A stretch of 64,000 nucleotides of DNA from Bacillus sp. V2I10 (GTDB lineage: Bacteria; Bacillota; Bacilli; Bacillales; Bacillaceae): assembly GCF_030817055.1 (NCBI RefSeq), contig NZ_JAUSYV010000001.1, positions 5,341,654 to 5,405,653 on the forward strand. The letters are read 5' to 3'. Of this stretch, positions 50,658 to 59,342 are shown one piece after another. A program made the position numbers and the translations under genes. Within the stretch, counting starts at the first letter, position 1. Each line of letters starts with the position of its first letter. A model generated the notes under the pieces. The model had not been told where the DNA came from and made no database searches. It was given only the letters and a program-made list of their open reading frames with translations.

Positions 50658-52196
50658 TTAATGTTTAAAGTGTCTAACTCCTGTAAATACCATCGTAATG
50701 CCGTATTCATCTGCTTTTTGGATGGAATCCTCATCCTTAATGGATCCGCCAGGCTGAATAATTGCTGTGACGCCTGCTTTTGCAGCTGCTTCAACTGTGT
50801 CGTTCATTGGGAAAAATGCATCTGATCCCATTGCACTTCCTTCAGCAAGAGCTCCTGCCTGTTCAATCGCAATCTTCGCCGCACCGACACGGTTCATCTG
50901 ACCCGCACCAACACCGACTGTCATCTGATTTTTCGTAAGAACGATTGCGTTTGATTTCACATGTTTTACGACTTTCCATGCAAGCTTTAAGTCTTCCCAC
51001 TCCTGCTCATTTGGTTCACGCTTTGTAGGGATCGTGATTTTCGCATCATCAAAAGAAAGCGCATCTTCATCCTGAACAAGCAGACCTCCGTGAATCGAAG
51101 TGATTTGCTGATCCTGTTTTTCCGCACCTAACACATCTAATGTAAGGAGTCTTAAGTTTTTCTTAGACGTCAAAATCTCTAATGCTTCTTTATCAAAAGA
51201 AGGAGCAATGACAATCTCAAGGAAAATTTCATGTAATTTATGAGCTGTTTCTTTATTCACTTCATGGTTTAAAGCGATGATTCCGCCGAAAATCGAAGTT
51301 GGATCTGCTTCATATGCACGCGTGAATGCTTCAAAAATCGTTTCGCCTGTTCCGACTCCGCATGGATTCATGTGTTTTACGGCCACAGCTGCAGGCTGCT
51401 TAAATTCTCTTACGATTTGAAGAGCTGCATCTGCATCTTTAATGTTGTTGTAAGAAAGCTCTTTGCCGTGAACCTGCTCCGCTTCTGCAATCGAAACATT
51501 GCTCGCTAATGGCTTTTTGTAAAAAGTAGCTTTTTGGTGAGGGTTTTCGCCGTATCGAAGCGATTGTTTTTTCTCAAACGTATAAGTCACTGTCTCAGGG
51601 TCTTCCTCGCCTACAGCATTCGTTAAATATTCTGCGATAAGCGCGTCATAAGAAGCCGTATGGCGGAACACTTTTGCAGCAAGCTTTTGCTTCGTTGCAA
51701 TCGTAACTTCCTTCTCGCTCTTGATCTGCTCCAGAACTTCAGCGTAGTCAGCAGGATCAACGACAACTGCAACATCCTGATGATTTTTTGCTGCTGAACG
51801 AAGCATGGTCGGTCCGCCGATATCGATGTTTTCGATCGCATCATCAAACGTGACGTCCTGCTTTGAGATCGTTTCTTTAAATGGGTAAAGATTTACGACA
51901 ACTAGATCGATCGGCAAAATGCTGTTTTCTTCAAGCTGTTTCATGTGATCTGGATTGCTGCGGACAGCAAGCAGACCGCCGTGAATATTCGGATGCAGGG
52001 TTTTCACTCTGCCGTCCATGATTTCAGGAAATCCAGTTACTTCTGAGATCCCTGTTACTTTGACGCCGTTTTGCTGAAGCAGGCTTTTCGTTCCGCCTGT
52101 TGAAATGACTTCGATTCCTTGTTCCACTAGCTCTGTTACAAATGGAATGATGCCATCTTTATTTGAAACACTGACAAGTGCGCGTTTGATTGTCAT
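50658..52196 (-). CDS. purH: Bifunctional AICAR formyltransferase/IMP cyclohydrolase
   Basis: A 512-residue enzyme for the last two steps to IMP. The N-terminal cyclohydrolase domain reads 'RALVSVSNKDGIIPFVTELV' and 'DGRVKTLHPNIHGGLLA'; the transformylase domain has 'VAVKHMNPCGVGTG' with the catalytic Lys-His and 'GSDAFFPMNDTVEAAAKAG'. TAGAGGTG precedes the ATG. Three bases separate it from purN. Confidence 0.96.
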   Translation of the reverse strand: MTIKRALVSVSNKDGIIPFVTELVEQGIEVISTGGTKSLLQQNGVKVTGISEVTGFPEIMDGRVKTLHPNIHGGLLAVRSNPDHMKQLEENSILPIDLVVVNLYPFKETISKQDVTFDDAIENIDIGGPTMLRSAAKNHQDVAVVVDPADYAEVLEQIKSEKEVTIATKQKLAAKVFRHTASYDALIAEYLTNAVGEEDPETVTYTFEKKQSLRYGENPHQKATFYKKPLASNVSIAEAEQVHGKELSYNNIKDADAALQIVREFKQPAAVAVKHMNPCGVGTGETIFEAFTRAYEADPTSIFGGIIALNHEVNKETAHKLHEIFLEIVIAPSFDKEALEILTSKKNLRLLTLDVLGAEKQDQQITSIHGGLLVQDEDALSFDDAKITIPTKREPNEQEWEDLKLAWKVVKHVKSNAIVLTKNQMTVGVGAGQMNRVGAAKIAIEQAGALAEGSAMGSDAFFPMNDTVEAAAKAGVTAIIQPGGSIKDEDSIQKADEYGITMVFTGVRHFKH

Positions 52197-52199
52197 TCT

Positions 52200-52781
52200 T
52201 TACACCTCTAGCTCTCTTTTTTGGAAAAGGGTATTTAGTACGTGCGGATAGTATGTGTGCTCGAGTTTATGAATCTTTGCAGATAACGTATCTAAAGTGT
52301 CAGACTCTTCTACTTCAAGCGCTTTTTGAGCAATAATCGGTCCCGTATCCATGCCTGCGTCTACAAAGTGAATCGTAATCCCTGTTACTTTCACTCCTGC
52401 GTTAAAAGCCTGGCCAATCGCATCCTTGCCTGGAAACGACGGCAGCAAAGAAGGATGCAGATTGATGATATTTTCAGGAAAAGCAGTGAGCAGGGTATCA
52501 CCAATCAGCCTCATATATCCTGCGAGCACTACATAAGAAACGTTATACTGCTTCAATTGATTTAGGATGATGGTTTCAAATGCTTCCTTGTTTTTAAATT
52601 CCTTCGGTGAAAACTCGAAGACCGGGATGTTTTCTTTTTCAGCGCGTTCAGCGACTTTTGCTCCCGGTCTGTCGCAAACCAGAAGCGCAATTTCCGCTGC
52701 CAGTCTTCCGCTCTTCACTTCATCTATAATAGCCTGAAAATTAGAGCCCGTTCCAGAAGCAAATACCGCTATTTTGATCAT
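52200..52781 (-). CDS. purN: Phosphoribosylglycinamide formyltransferase
   Basis: A 193-residue 10-formyl-THF-dependent GAR transformylase. 'IAVFASGTGSNFQAI' is the phosphate loop, and the catalytic Asn-His-Asp region appears as 'INLHPSLLPSFPGKDAIGQA' and 'VTGITIHFVDAGMDTGPII'. Its ATG overlaps the purM stop (ATGA), with GGAGG nine bases upstream. Length is normal. Confidence 0.96.
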   Translation of the reverse strand: MIKIAVFASGTGSNFQAIIDEVKSGRLAAEIALLVCDRPGAKVAERAEKENIPVFEFSPKEFKNKEAFETIILNQLKQYNVSYVVLAGYMRLIGDTLLTAFPENIINLHPSLLPSFPGKDAIGQAFNAGVKVTGITIHFVDAGMDTGPIIAQKALEVEESDTLDTLSAKIHKLEHTYYPHVLNTLFQKRELEV

Positions 52782-53818
52782 GTGAGAGAGCCTCCGCCAA
52801 ATGTGACGCCCTGGCCATCCTTCACACGTCCGATAATATAAGCCTTCTCTCCATGCTTTTCAATTTCATTGATGACATTGTGCATCTGCTTGTAATCAAC
52901 CGCTAATACAAATCCGACGCCCATGTTAAAGATGTTAAACATTTCTTCCTGGCTGAGCGCCCCTTTTTCCTGAAGCAAATCAAAGACAGGAGGAATCGGC
53001 CATGAACCGTAATCGATTTCTGCCCCTAATCCTTCAGGGAGCATTCTCGGGATGTTTTCTATAAATCCGCCGCCCGTAATGTGGGCCATGCCATCTACCT
53101 TATACTTTTTCAAAACTTCTAATACCGGTTTCACATAAATCTTAGTCGGACGGAGCAATTCCTCTCCAAGCGTGTGCTGAAGCGGTTCAACTTTCTCTTT
53201 TAATGAAAGACCGTGATCTTCAAGCAAAATTTTGCGTACCAATGAGAAGCCGTTGCTGTGCAATCCGCTTGAGGAAAGGCCGATTAATACGTGACCTGCA
53301 CGGATATTCTCACCTGTGACAATCTCTTCTTTTTCAACAGCGCCAACAGCAAAGCCTGCGATATCATATTCGTCCCCGTCATATAAACCAGGCATTTCGG
53401 CTGTTTCTCCGCCAACCAAAGCACAGCCTGACTGCTCGCAGCCGTCTGCTACACCTTTGACGATCTGCTCGATCTTAACAGGCTCTGCTTTTCCAAGCGC
53501 CAAATAGTCAAGGAAGAATAATGGCTCTGCGCCCTGTGCAAGAATATCATTCACACACATCGCAACTGCATCTATCCCAATCGTATCATGCTGATCCATC
53601 AGGAATGCAAGCTTAAGCTTTGTGCCTACACCATCTGTACCTGATACGAGGACCGGCTGTTTGTAATTCAGCTCTGAAAGATCGAACATGCCGCCAAATC
53701 CGCCGAGGCTGCCCATGACGCCTTTTCTCATTGTTTTAGCTACATGCTTTTTCATTCGCGAAACGGCTTCATAGCCTGCTTCTATATCAACGCCTGCCTG
53801 CTTGTATGCGTTTGACAT
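52778..53818 (-). CDS. purM: Phosphoribosylformylglycinamidine cyclo-ligase
   Basis: A 346-residue AIR synthetase. 'YKQAGVDIEAGYEAVSRMKKH' opens the protein, 'VSGTDGVGTKLKLAF' is the ATP-binding motif, and 'ALVGGETAEMPGLY' and 'HSNGFSLVRKIL' are conserved. I start at ATG 53818; a GTG one codon before is also open, and a G-rich site lies eight bases upstream. It overlaps purN by four bases and follows purF by 18. Confidence 0.96.
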   Translation of the reverse strand: MSNAYKQAGVDIEAGYEAVSRMKKHVAKTMRKGVMGSLGGFGGMFDLSELNYKQPVLVSGTDGVGTKLKLAFLMDQHDTIGIDAVAMCVNDILAQGAEPLFFLDYLALGKAEPVKIEQIVKGVADGCEQSGCALVGGETAEMPGLYDGDEYDIAGFAVGAVEKEEIVTGENIRAGHVLIGLSSSGLHSNGFSLVRKILLEDHGLSLKEKVEPLQHTLGEELLRPTKIYVKPVLEVLKKYKVDGMAHITGGGFIENIPRMLPEGLGAEIDYGSWPIPPVFDLLQEKGALSQEEMFNIFNMGVGFVLAVDYKQMHNVINEIEKHGEKAYIIGRVKDGQGVTFGGGSLT

Positions 53819-53836
53819 CACACATTCCCCCCGCTC

Positions 53837-55264
53837 TTATTTCGTCAGCACTTCTTCCTTTTCATGAGGCAATTCTGTATCCGGATAAATTTCTGTCGGA
53901 TATTTCCCTGTAAAACAAGCTAAACACTGTCCGCGGCGCTCTCCTTCATAAGGGCGTCCAATTCCTTCAAGCAGCCCTTCTACACTTAAGAAAGTCAGCG
54001 TGTCAGCACCAATAATTTCGCGGATTTCTTCCACTGAATGGCTTGCTGCAATCAACTCTTCTGTTGATGATGTATCAATTCCGTAGAAGCATGGATTGCT
54101 GATCGGCGGTGACGTAATGCAGACATGCACTTCCGTTGCTCCCGCATCTCTCAGCATGTTGACGATTCTGCGGCTCGTTGTACCGCGCACGATGGAGTCA
54201 TCAACCATGACAACACGTTTGCCTTCAACAACGCCTCGTACTGCAGACAGCTTCATTTTTACCCCTTGCTCTCTGAGAGACTGCGAAGGCTGGATAAACG
54301 TTCTGCCGACATAACGGTTTTTGATTAATCCAAGTTCATAAGGAATACCTGATGCTTCTGCATACCCAATCGCTGCTGAAATACTTGAATCCGGCACACC
54401 TGTGACAACATCTGCTTCAAATGGCGCTTCGATTGCCATGCGTTTTCCAAGATTTTTGCGTGCTGTATGAACATTGATGCCGTCGATATTGCTGTCAGGT
54501 CTTGAAAAATAGATATATTCCATGCTGCAGATCGCGCGATTAACGTTCATAGAGAATCGCTCAGAGCGGAGACCTTCATCATTGATGATTAAAAGTTCTC
54601 CAGGCTCAACCTCACGAAGATATTCTGCACCGATAATGTCAAAAGCACATGTTTCTGATGCAACAACATAAGAGTCGCCAAGCATGCCGATTGATAATGG
54701 GCGAAGACCGTTCGGATCAAGCGCCACCATCATTTCCGTTTCCGTCATGATTAAAAAGGCATATGCTCCTTTGATCATCGTCAGCGCATTTTTAATTTTA
54801 TCCTTCATTGAGAAGTATCCGCTTCTCTTAATTAAGTGAGCAAGTACCTCTGTATCTGAAGTTGACTGAAAAATACTTCCCTGATTTTCAAGCTGATGCT
54901 TCAGGCCGTTTGCATTCACTAAGTTACCATTATGAGCAAGAGCCAGACCGCCGCTTTCAGAACGGAAAAGAAGCGGCTGAACATTTTCAAATCCGCCTCC
55001 CCCAGCCGTCGCATAACGAACGTGGCCGATGGCTCCTTTTCCTTGAATATCATTCAGACGGCCGCCGCTGAATACTTCTGTAATCAGGCCCTGCCCTTTT
55101 ACACAAGTCAGCTTCTTCCCGTCCGTTGAAACAATCCCTGCACCCTCTTGACCGCGGTGCTGTAGACTATGCAAGCCGTAATATGTGATTTGCGGTGCCT
55201 CAGAGTGTCCCCAAATCCCGAACACTCCGCACTCTTCGTTTAATCCTCTGATTTCAGCAAGCAT
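53837..55264 (-). CDS. purF: Amidophosphoribosyltransferase
   Basis: A 475-residue enzyme of the first committed step. The N-terminal glutaminase nucleophile is the Cys in 'GLNEECGVFGIWG', exposed after removal of an 11-residue leader, as in the B. subtilis iron-sulfur type. 'VVMVDDSIVRGTTSRRIV' is the PRPP site, and cysteines near 'CSMEY' and 'GQCLACFTG' fit the 4Fe-4S ligands. I start at ATG 55264 with GGAGAGGAG before it; it overlaps the end of purL by 25 bases. Confidence 0.96.
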   Translation of the reverse strand: MLAEIRGLNEECGVFGIWGHSEAPQITYYGLHSLQHRGQEGAGIVSTDGKKLTCVKGQGLITEVFSGGRLNDIQGKGAIGHVRYATAGGGGFENVQPLLFRSESGGLALAHNGNLVNANGLKHQLENQGSIFQSTSDTEVLAHLIKRSGYFSMKDKIKNALTMIKGAYAFLIMTETEMMVALDPNGLRPLSIGMLGDSYVVASETCAFDIIGAEYLREVEPGELLIINDEGLRSERFSMNVNRAICSMEYIYFSRPDSNIDGINVHTARKNLGKRMAIEAPFEADVVTGVPDSSISAAIGYAEASGIPYELGLIKNRYVGRTFIQPSQSLREQGVKMKLSAVRGVVEGKRVVMVDDSIVRGTTSRRIVNMLRDAGATEVHVCITSPPISNPCFYGIDTSSTEELIAASHSVEEIREIIGADTLTFLSVEGLLEGIGRPYEGERRGQCLACFTGKYPTEIYPDTELPHEKEEVLTK

Positions 55265-57468
55265 GGAATCGCTCCTCTCCAAGCTGTTTCAAGCGCGCTT
55301 ACCTTCGATTGAATTAAGATTTCGCCTGTTTCATTTTTCACAGTGAATGCTGCATCTTCTGTTACACTTCCGATTAACACAGAATCTGTCATTTCTTCAA
55401 ACGCTGTCTGGTGTTCAGGCTTTACTGTCACGATAAAACGGGACTGTGTTTCACTGAAAAGTGCGGCAACTGCTTCGCCATTTACTGTGATGTTTGCACC
55501 AAGTCCGTTCGTACCGAATGTGCTTTCTGCAGCTGCTACTGCCAAACCGCCTTCAGCTACGTCATGTGCAGATGCTACTAATCCAGCGCGGATCGCTGCT
55601 GATACCTGTGCCTGGCGCTCTGCTTCCACTCCAAGATCCATCTCAGGTGCTTTGCCGAAAATCTTGCCGTGAACCATTTTTTGCAGCTCACTGCCGCCAA
55701 ATTCATTTTTCGTTTCGCCGATCAAGTAGATCAGGTCGCCTGCTGCTTTGAAGGATTGTGTTGTGATGTATTTTGTATCTTCAATTAAACCAACCATTCC
55801 AATTACAGGTGTCGGATAAACAGCTGTTCCGTTTGTTTCATTATAAAGCGATACGTTTCCGCCAATAACCGGTGAATTCAGCACACGGCACGCTTCACTC
55901 ATGCCATCGGCTGCTTTTTCGATTTGCCAGAAAATCTCAGGCTTCTCAGGATTTCCAAAGTTCAGGCAGTCTGTCACAGCAAGCGGTCTTCCGCCTGAGC
56001 AGACGATATTGCGTGCAGCCTCTGCAACGGCAATCATTCCGCCAACTTCAGGATCGAGGTAAAGATATCTTGAGTTGCAGTCTGTTGTCATCGCAAGTGC
56101 TTTATTTGTATCGCGAATACGGAGAACAGCTGCATCAGAGCCAGGTGCTACAACCGTATTTGTGCGGACCATGTAGTCATATTGATCATAAACCCATTCT
56201 TTGCTTGCAATTGTGGGCTGTTTTAAAAGGTTCACTAGAGTTTCCTTCAAGTCACCCACTTCAGGCGCGCTTGCTTCCATCTCCTGAAACTCTTTATAAT
56301 AAGCCGGCTCTGCAGATGGCTTGTGATAGACAGGTGCTTCTTCTGCAAGTGCATCAACCGGAATTTCTACAACTACCTCGCCTTTATGGAGAAGACGGAG
56401 CATTTTATCATCTGTTACAACCCCGATTGCTTTTGCTTCAAGCTCATATTTGTCAAAAATGTCGGTGATTTCTTTTTCACGGCCTCGTTCAACGACTAAT
56501 ACCATGCGCTCCTGTGATTCAGAGAGCATCATTTCATAAGGTGTCATTCCTGCTTCACGCTGAGGTACTAAATCTAAATTCATCTCGATGCCTGAACCTG
56601 CTTTGCTCGCCATTTCAGCAGTCGAGCTTGTAAGTCCCGCTGCTCCCATGTCCTGAATGCCAACAAGAGCATCGCATTTTATAACCTCTAGACAAGCTTC
56701 AAGCAAAAGCTTTTCCATAAACGGATCTCCTACTTGTACAGCAGGGCGTTTTTCATCTGATGCATCCGTCAGTTCCTCTGATGCAAATGTAGCGCCGTGA
56801 ATGCCGTCGCGGCCAGTTTTAGCGCCAACATACATCACGGTATTGCCAATTCCTTTTGCCACACCTTTTTTAATATCTTCATGGTTGATTAACCCGACAC
56901 ACATCGCATTTACAAGCGGATTTCCATCGTAAGAAGGATCAAACTGAATCTCTCCTCCGACAGTTGGAATACCGATGCAATTTCCGTAGCCGGCAATACC
57001 TGCAACAACTTCTTCAAACAAATAACGGACGCGTGGAGAGGTTAATTCCCCGAAGCGCAAAGAGTTTAATAGAGCGATAGGACGTGCACCCATTGAAAAG
57101 ACATCACGGATGATTCCGCCTACGCCTGTTGCTGCACCTTGATAAGGTTCAATCGCAGAAGGGTGATTGTGGCTTTCGATTTTAAACACAACTGCCTGCT
57201 CGTCTCCAATATCAACGATCCCAGCACCTTCACCAGGTCCTTGAAGAACATGCTCGCCGGTAGTCGGGAACTTCTTTAAAACAGGCTTTGAATTTTTATA
57301 GCTGCAGTGTTCTGACCACATGACAGAGAAAATACCGAGCTCTGTATAATTCGGCAGGCGTCCCATAATCTTTTCAATCATTGAAAACTCATCATCACTA
57401 ACGCCCATTTGACGGTAGATTTTCTCTTCTTTAATCATTTGCTGTGTTGGTTCAAGCAGTAGTGACAT
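55240..57468 (-). CDS. purL: FGAM synthase large subunit
   Basis: A 742-residue small-type PurL, which needs PurS and PurQ. 'SVMWSEHCSYKNSKPVL' lies near the N-terminus, 'IESHNHPSAIEPYQGAATGVGG' carries the catalytic His (landmark), and 'QDMGAAGLTSSTAEMA' and 'ASAHDVAEGGLAVA' are later signatures. GGAGGGA precedes the ATG. It overlaps purQ by 17 bases and purF by 25. Confidence 0.96.
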   Translation of the reverse strand: MSLLLEPTQQMIKEEKIYRQMGVSDDEFSMIEKIMGRLPNYTELGIFSVMWSEHCSYKNSKPVLKKFPTTGEHVLQGPGEGAGIVDIGDEQAVVFKIESHNHPSAIEPYQGAATGVGGIIRDVFSMGARPIALLNSLRFGELTSPRVRYLFEEVVAGIAGYGNCIGIPTVGGEIQFDPSYDGNPLVNAMCVGLINHEDIKKGVAKGIGNTVMYVGAKTGRDGIHGATFASEELTDASDEKRPAVQVGDPFMEKLLLEACLEVIKCDALVGIQDMGAAGLTSSTAEMASKAGSGIEMNLDLVPQREAGMTPYEMMLSESQERMVLVVERGREKEITDIFDKYELEAKAIGVVTDDKMLRLLHKGEVVVEIPVDALAEEAPVYHKPSAEPAYYKEFQEMEASAPEVGDLKETLVNLLKQPTIASKEWVYDQYDYMVRTNTVVAPGSDAAVLRIRDTNKALAMTTDCNSRYLYLDPEVGGMIAVAEAARNIVCSGGRPLAVTDCLNFGNPEKPEIFWQIEKAADGMSEACRVLNSPVIGGNVSLYNETNGTAVYPTPVIGMVGLIEDTKYITTQSFKAAGDLIYLIGETKNEFGGSELQKMVHGKIFGKAPEMDLGVEAERQAQVSAAIRAGLVASAHDVAEGGLAVAAAESTFGTNGLGANITVNGEAVAALFSETQSRFIVTVKPEHQTAFEEMTDSVLIGSVTEDAAFTVKNETGEILIQSKVSALETAWRGAIPCLLKSED

Positions 57469-58135
57469 GAGATTCCCTCCAGTTTTTCACGATCGATTTA
57501 AATAGGTTCAGTCCATCCGCGCTTCCAAGCAGTGAATCAACTGCACGTTCAGGATGAGGCATCATTCCAAGAACATTTCCGCGCTCATTTACGATTCCTG
57601 CGATATCTTCCAAACTTCCATTTGGATTGTTTTCATATGTGAAGACAATTTGATTGTTTTCTCTTAATCTTTCTAAAGTCAGCTCATCACAATAGTAGTT
57701 TCCTTCACCATGCGCGATCGGAACAGAGATGACCTGCTCTTTTTCATAGGCAGAAGTGAACATCGTTTTCTCATTTTGAACGATAAGGTTTGTCGGGCGG
57801 CACATGAATTTCAAGTTTTCATTGCGCTTCATCGCACCCGGCAATAAGCCTGCTTCAAGTAAAATCTGAAACCCATTGCATACACCAAGAACCGGCTTTC
57901 CTTCTTCTGCAGCTTTAACAACTTCCTTCATGACATTTGCAAAACGCGCGATGGCGCCAGAGCGAAGATAGTCTCCGTATGAAAATCCCCCCGGAAGAAG
58001 AATACCGTCAAAACGGCTTAGATCTGTTTCATCATGCCAAATGTACTCTGCTTCTTCACCGAGCTCATCCTTGATAGCGTGGAACATATCAATATCACAG
58101 TTTGATCCCGGAAAAACGATGACGGCGAATTTCAC
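57452..58135 (-). CDS. purQ: FGAM synthase glutaminase subunit
   Basis: A 227-residue class I glutamine amidotransferase. 'VIVFPGSNCDIDMFHA' starts the protein, the nucleophile Cys is in 'VLGVCNGFQILLEAGLLPGA', and the His/Glu pair in 'GMMPHPERAVD'. It starts with GTG 58135, which overlaps the purS stop (GTGA), after GGAGG. Length is normal. Confidence 0.95.
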   Translation of the reverse strand: MKFAVIVFPGSNCDIDMFHAIKDELGEEAEYIWHDETDLSRFDGILLPGGFSYGDYLRSGAIARFANVMKEVVKAAEEGKPVLGVCNGFQILLEAGLLPGAMKRNENLKFMCRPTNLIVQNEKTMFTSAYEKEQVISVPIAHGEGNYYCDELTLERLRENNQIVFTYENNPNGSLEDIAGIVNERGNVLGMMPHPERAVDSLLGSADGLNLFKSIVKNWRESHVTTA

Positions 58136-58386
58136 TGTGCGACAACCTCCTCCACCTCATAGCGGTAGTCTTCAATGACTGTATTTGCAAGCAGCTTTTC
58201 GCACATTTCACGAACAGTCGCATCCAGGTCACGCTCAGTCTTTTCAATCGTAAGCTCCATGTACTTTCCAATCCGAACATCGTTAACCTCTTTGTAGTTC
58301 ATGCTGTGCAATGCGTGCTGTACCGCGCTTCCCTGTGGATCAAGAACGCTTTCTCTGAGTGTAACGAATACCTTTACTTTGTACAT
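58132..58386 (-). CDS. purS: FGAM synthase subunit PurS
   Basis: An 84-residue subunit that links PurQ and PurL. 'VKVFVTLRESVLDPQGSAV' and 'VNDVRIGKYMEL' are the PurS signatures. GGAGGAG lies seven bases before the ATG. It overlaps purC by 13 bases and purQ by four. Confidence 0.95.
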   Translation of the reverse strand: MYKVKVFVTLRESVLDPQGSAVQHALHSMNYKEVNDVRIGKYMELTIEKTERDLDATVREMCEKLLANTVIEDYRYEVEEVVAQ

Positions 58387-59105
58387 GCTGTTTCTCCTCC
58401 TAAACGATTTAAAATTTCTGAGTATGCATCTGTTAAGCTGCCGATATCACGGCGGAAAACATCTTTATCAAACTTCTCATTCGTTTTTTCGTCCCATAAC
58501 CGGCACGTATCAGGCGAAATCTCATCTGCTAAAAGCAGTGTGCCATCCTTTGTTAAACCAAATTCCAATTTAAAGTCGACCAAGCGGATGCCGCAATTTT
58601 TGAAGTGGCTGATCAAGACTTGATTCACTTTTAAAGCCGCTTCCTTCAGCTGCTGCACTTGCTCTTTCGTTGCAGCTTCAAGGAGTTCAATGTGATCTTC
58701 TGTAATCAGAGGGTCACCTAAATCATCATTTTTATAATAGAATTCTACAATTGGAGTTTTAAGCGGTGTTCCTTCCTCTATTCCAAGTCGCTTTGAAAGG
58801 CTTCCTGCCATGATGTTCCGGACAACGACCTCAAGCGGCACAATCGAAACCTCTTTTACAAGCTGCTCCGTTTGGGAAAGTCTTTTAATGAAATGACTCT
58901 CAATGCCGTTCTCGGCAAGCTTTTCAAACAACAGTGTCGAAATTTCATTATTTAAACGGCCTTTTCCTTCGATTTCAGCTTTCTTCTCACCATTAAACGC
59001 TGTTGCAGAGTTTTTATATGAAACTAGCAAAACAGCATCTTCATTTGTGCGGTAAATTTGCTTCGCCTTGCCTTCATAAAGCAGGTTCAACTTTTGAATA
59101 GTCAT
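58374..59105 (-). CDS. purC: SAICAR synthase
   Basis: A 243-residue enzyme joining aspartate to CAIR. 'LLYEGKAKQIYRT', 'GVTEVVVRNIMAGSL'-like 'PLEVVVRNIMAGSLSKR', 'LVDFKLEFG' and 'LADEISPDTCRLWD' are typical. I start at ATG 59105 (AGGAGG before it); an open extension of 18 codons lacks a site. In contrast to the compact purB-purC junction of relatives, a 237-base gap with a repeat and a hairpin lies upstream. Confidence 0.96.
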   Translation of the reverse strand: MTIQKLNLLYEGKAKQIYRTNEDAVLLVSYKNSATAFNGEKKAEIEGKGRLNNEISTLLFEKLAENGIESHFIKRLSQTEQLVKEVSIVPLEVVVRNIMAGSLSKRLGIEEGTPLKTPIVEFYYKNDDLGDPLITEDHIELLEAATKEQVQQLKEAALKVNQVLISHFKNCGIRLVDFKLEFGLTKDGTLLLADEISPDTCRLWDEKTNEKFDKDVFRRDIGSLTDAYSEILNRLGGETACTK

Positions 59106-59149
59106 GAAAATCCTCCTAGTAACGACTGAATATTGGGAACATAAGATAT

Positions 59150-59266
59150 GCGGAATCACCCGTTTAGCTCAGGCATGACAGATAAGGATCCGCCAGTAAA
59201 GGAGCTTTTTGCCTTTACTGGCGAAGCCGTTCTGGCCGAGGAGTTGGGCGCTGAAGCCGGACATCA
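59150..59266. repeat. Structured intergenic repeat, copy D
   Basis: Starts GCGGAATCACCCGTTTAGCT and ends GGGCGCTGAAGCCGGACATC. The inner stem CGCCAGTAAAG pairs perfectly with CTTTACTGGCG. It sits between purB and purC inside the purine operon. Confidence 0.85.
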
Positions 59267-59292
59267 AGGTACAAGCTCCTGCTTTGCTTCTT

Positions 59293-59326
59293 TAAAAAAG
59301 AGGCAAATAAAAATATTTACCTCTTT
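59293..59326 (-). terminator. Terminator-like hairpin inside the purine operon
   Basis: On the minus strand AAAGAGGTAAATA pairs with TATTTGCCTCTTT (one mismatch) around a short loop, followed by TTTTAAAG. It follows the purB stop by 17 bases, so it could partly stop transcription before purC. Confidence 0.65.
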
Positions 59327-59342
59327 GTTTTTAAGATTCCGC

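Noticed and set aside
55872..56468. 198-codon ORF on the plus strand inside purL
   Set aside because: Antisense to a highly conserved gene, with Ser/Leu/Gln-rich low-complexity composition and no binding site.
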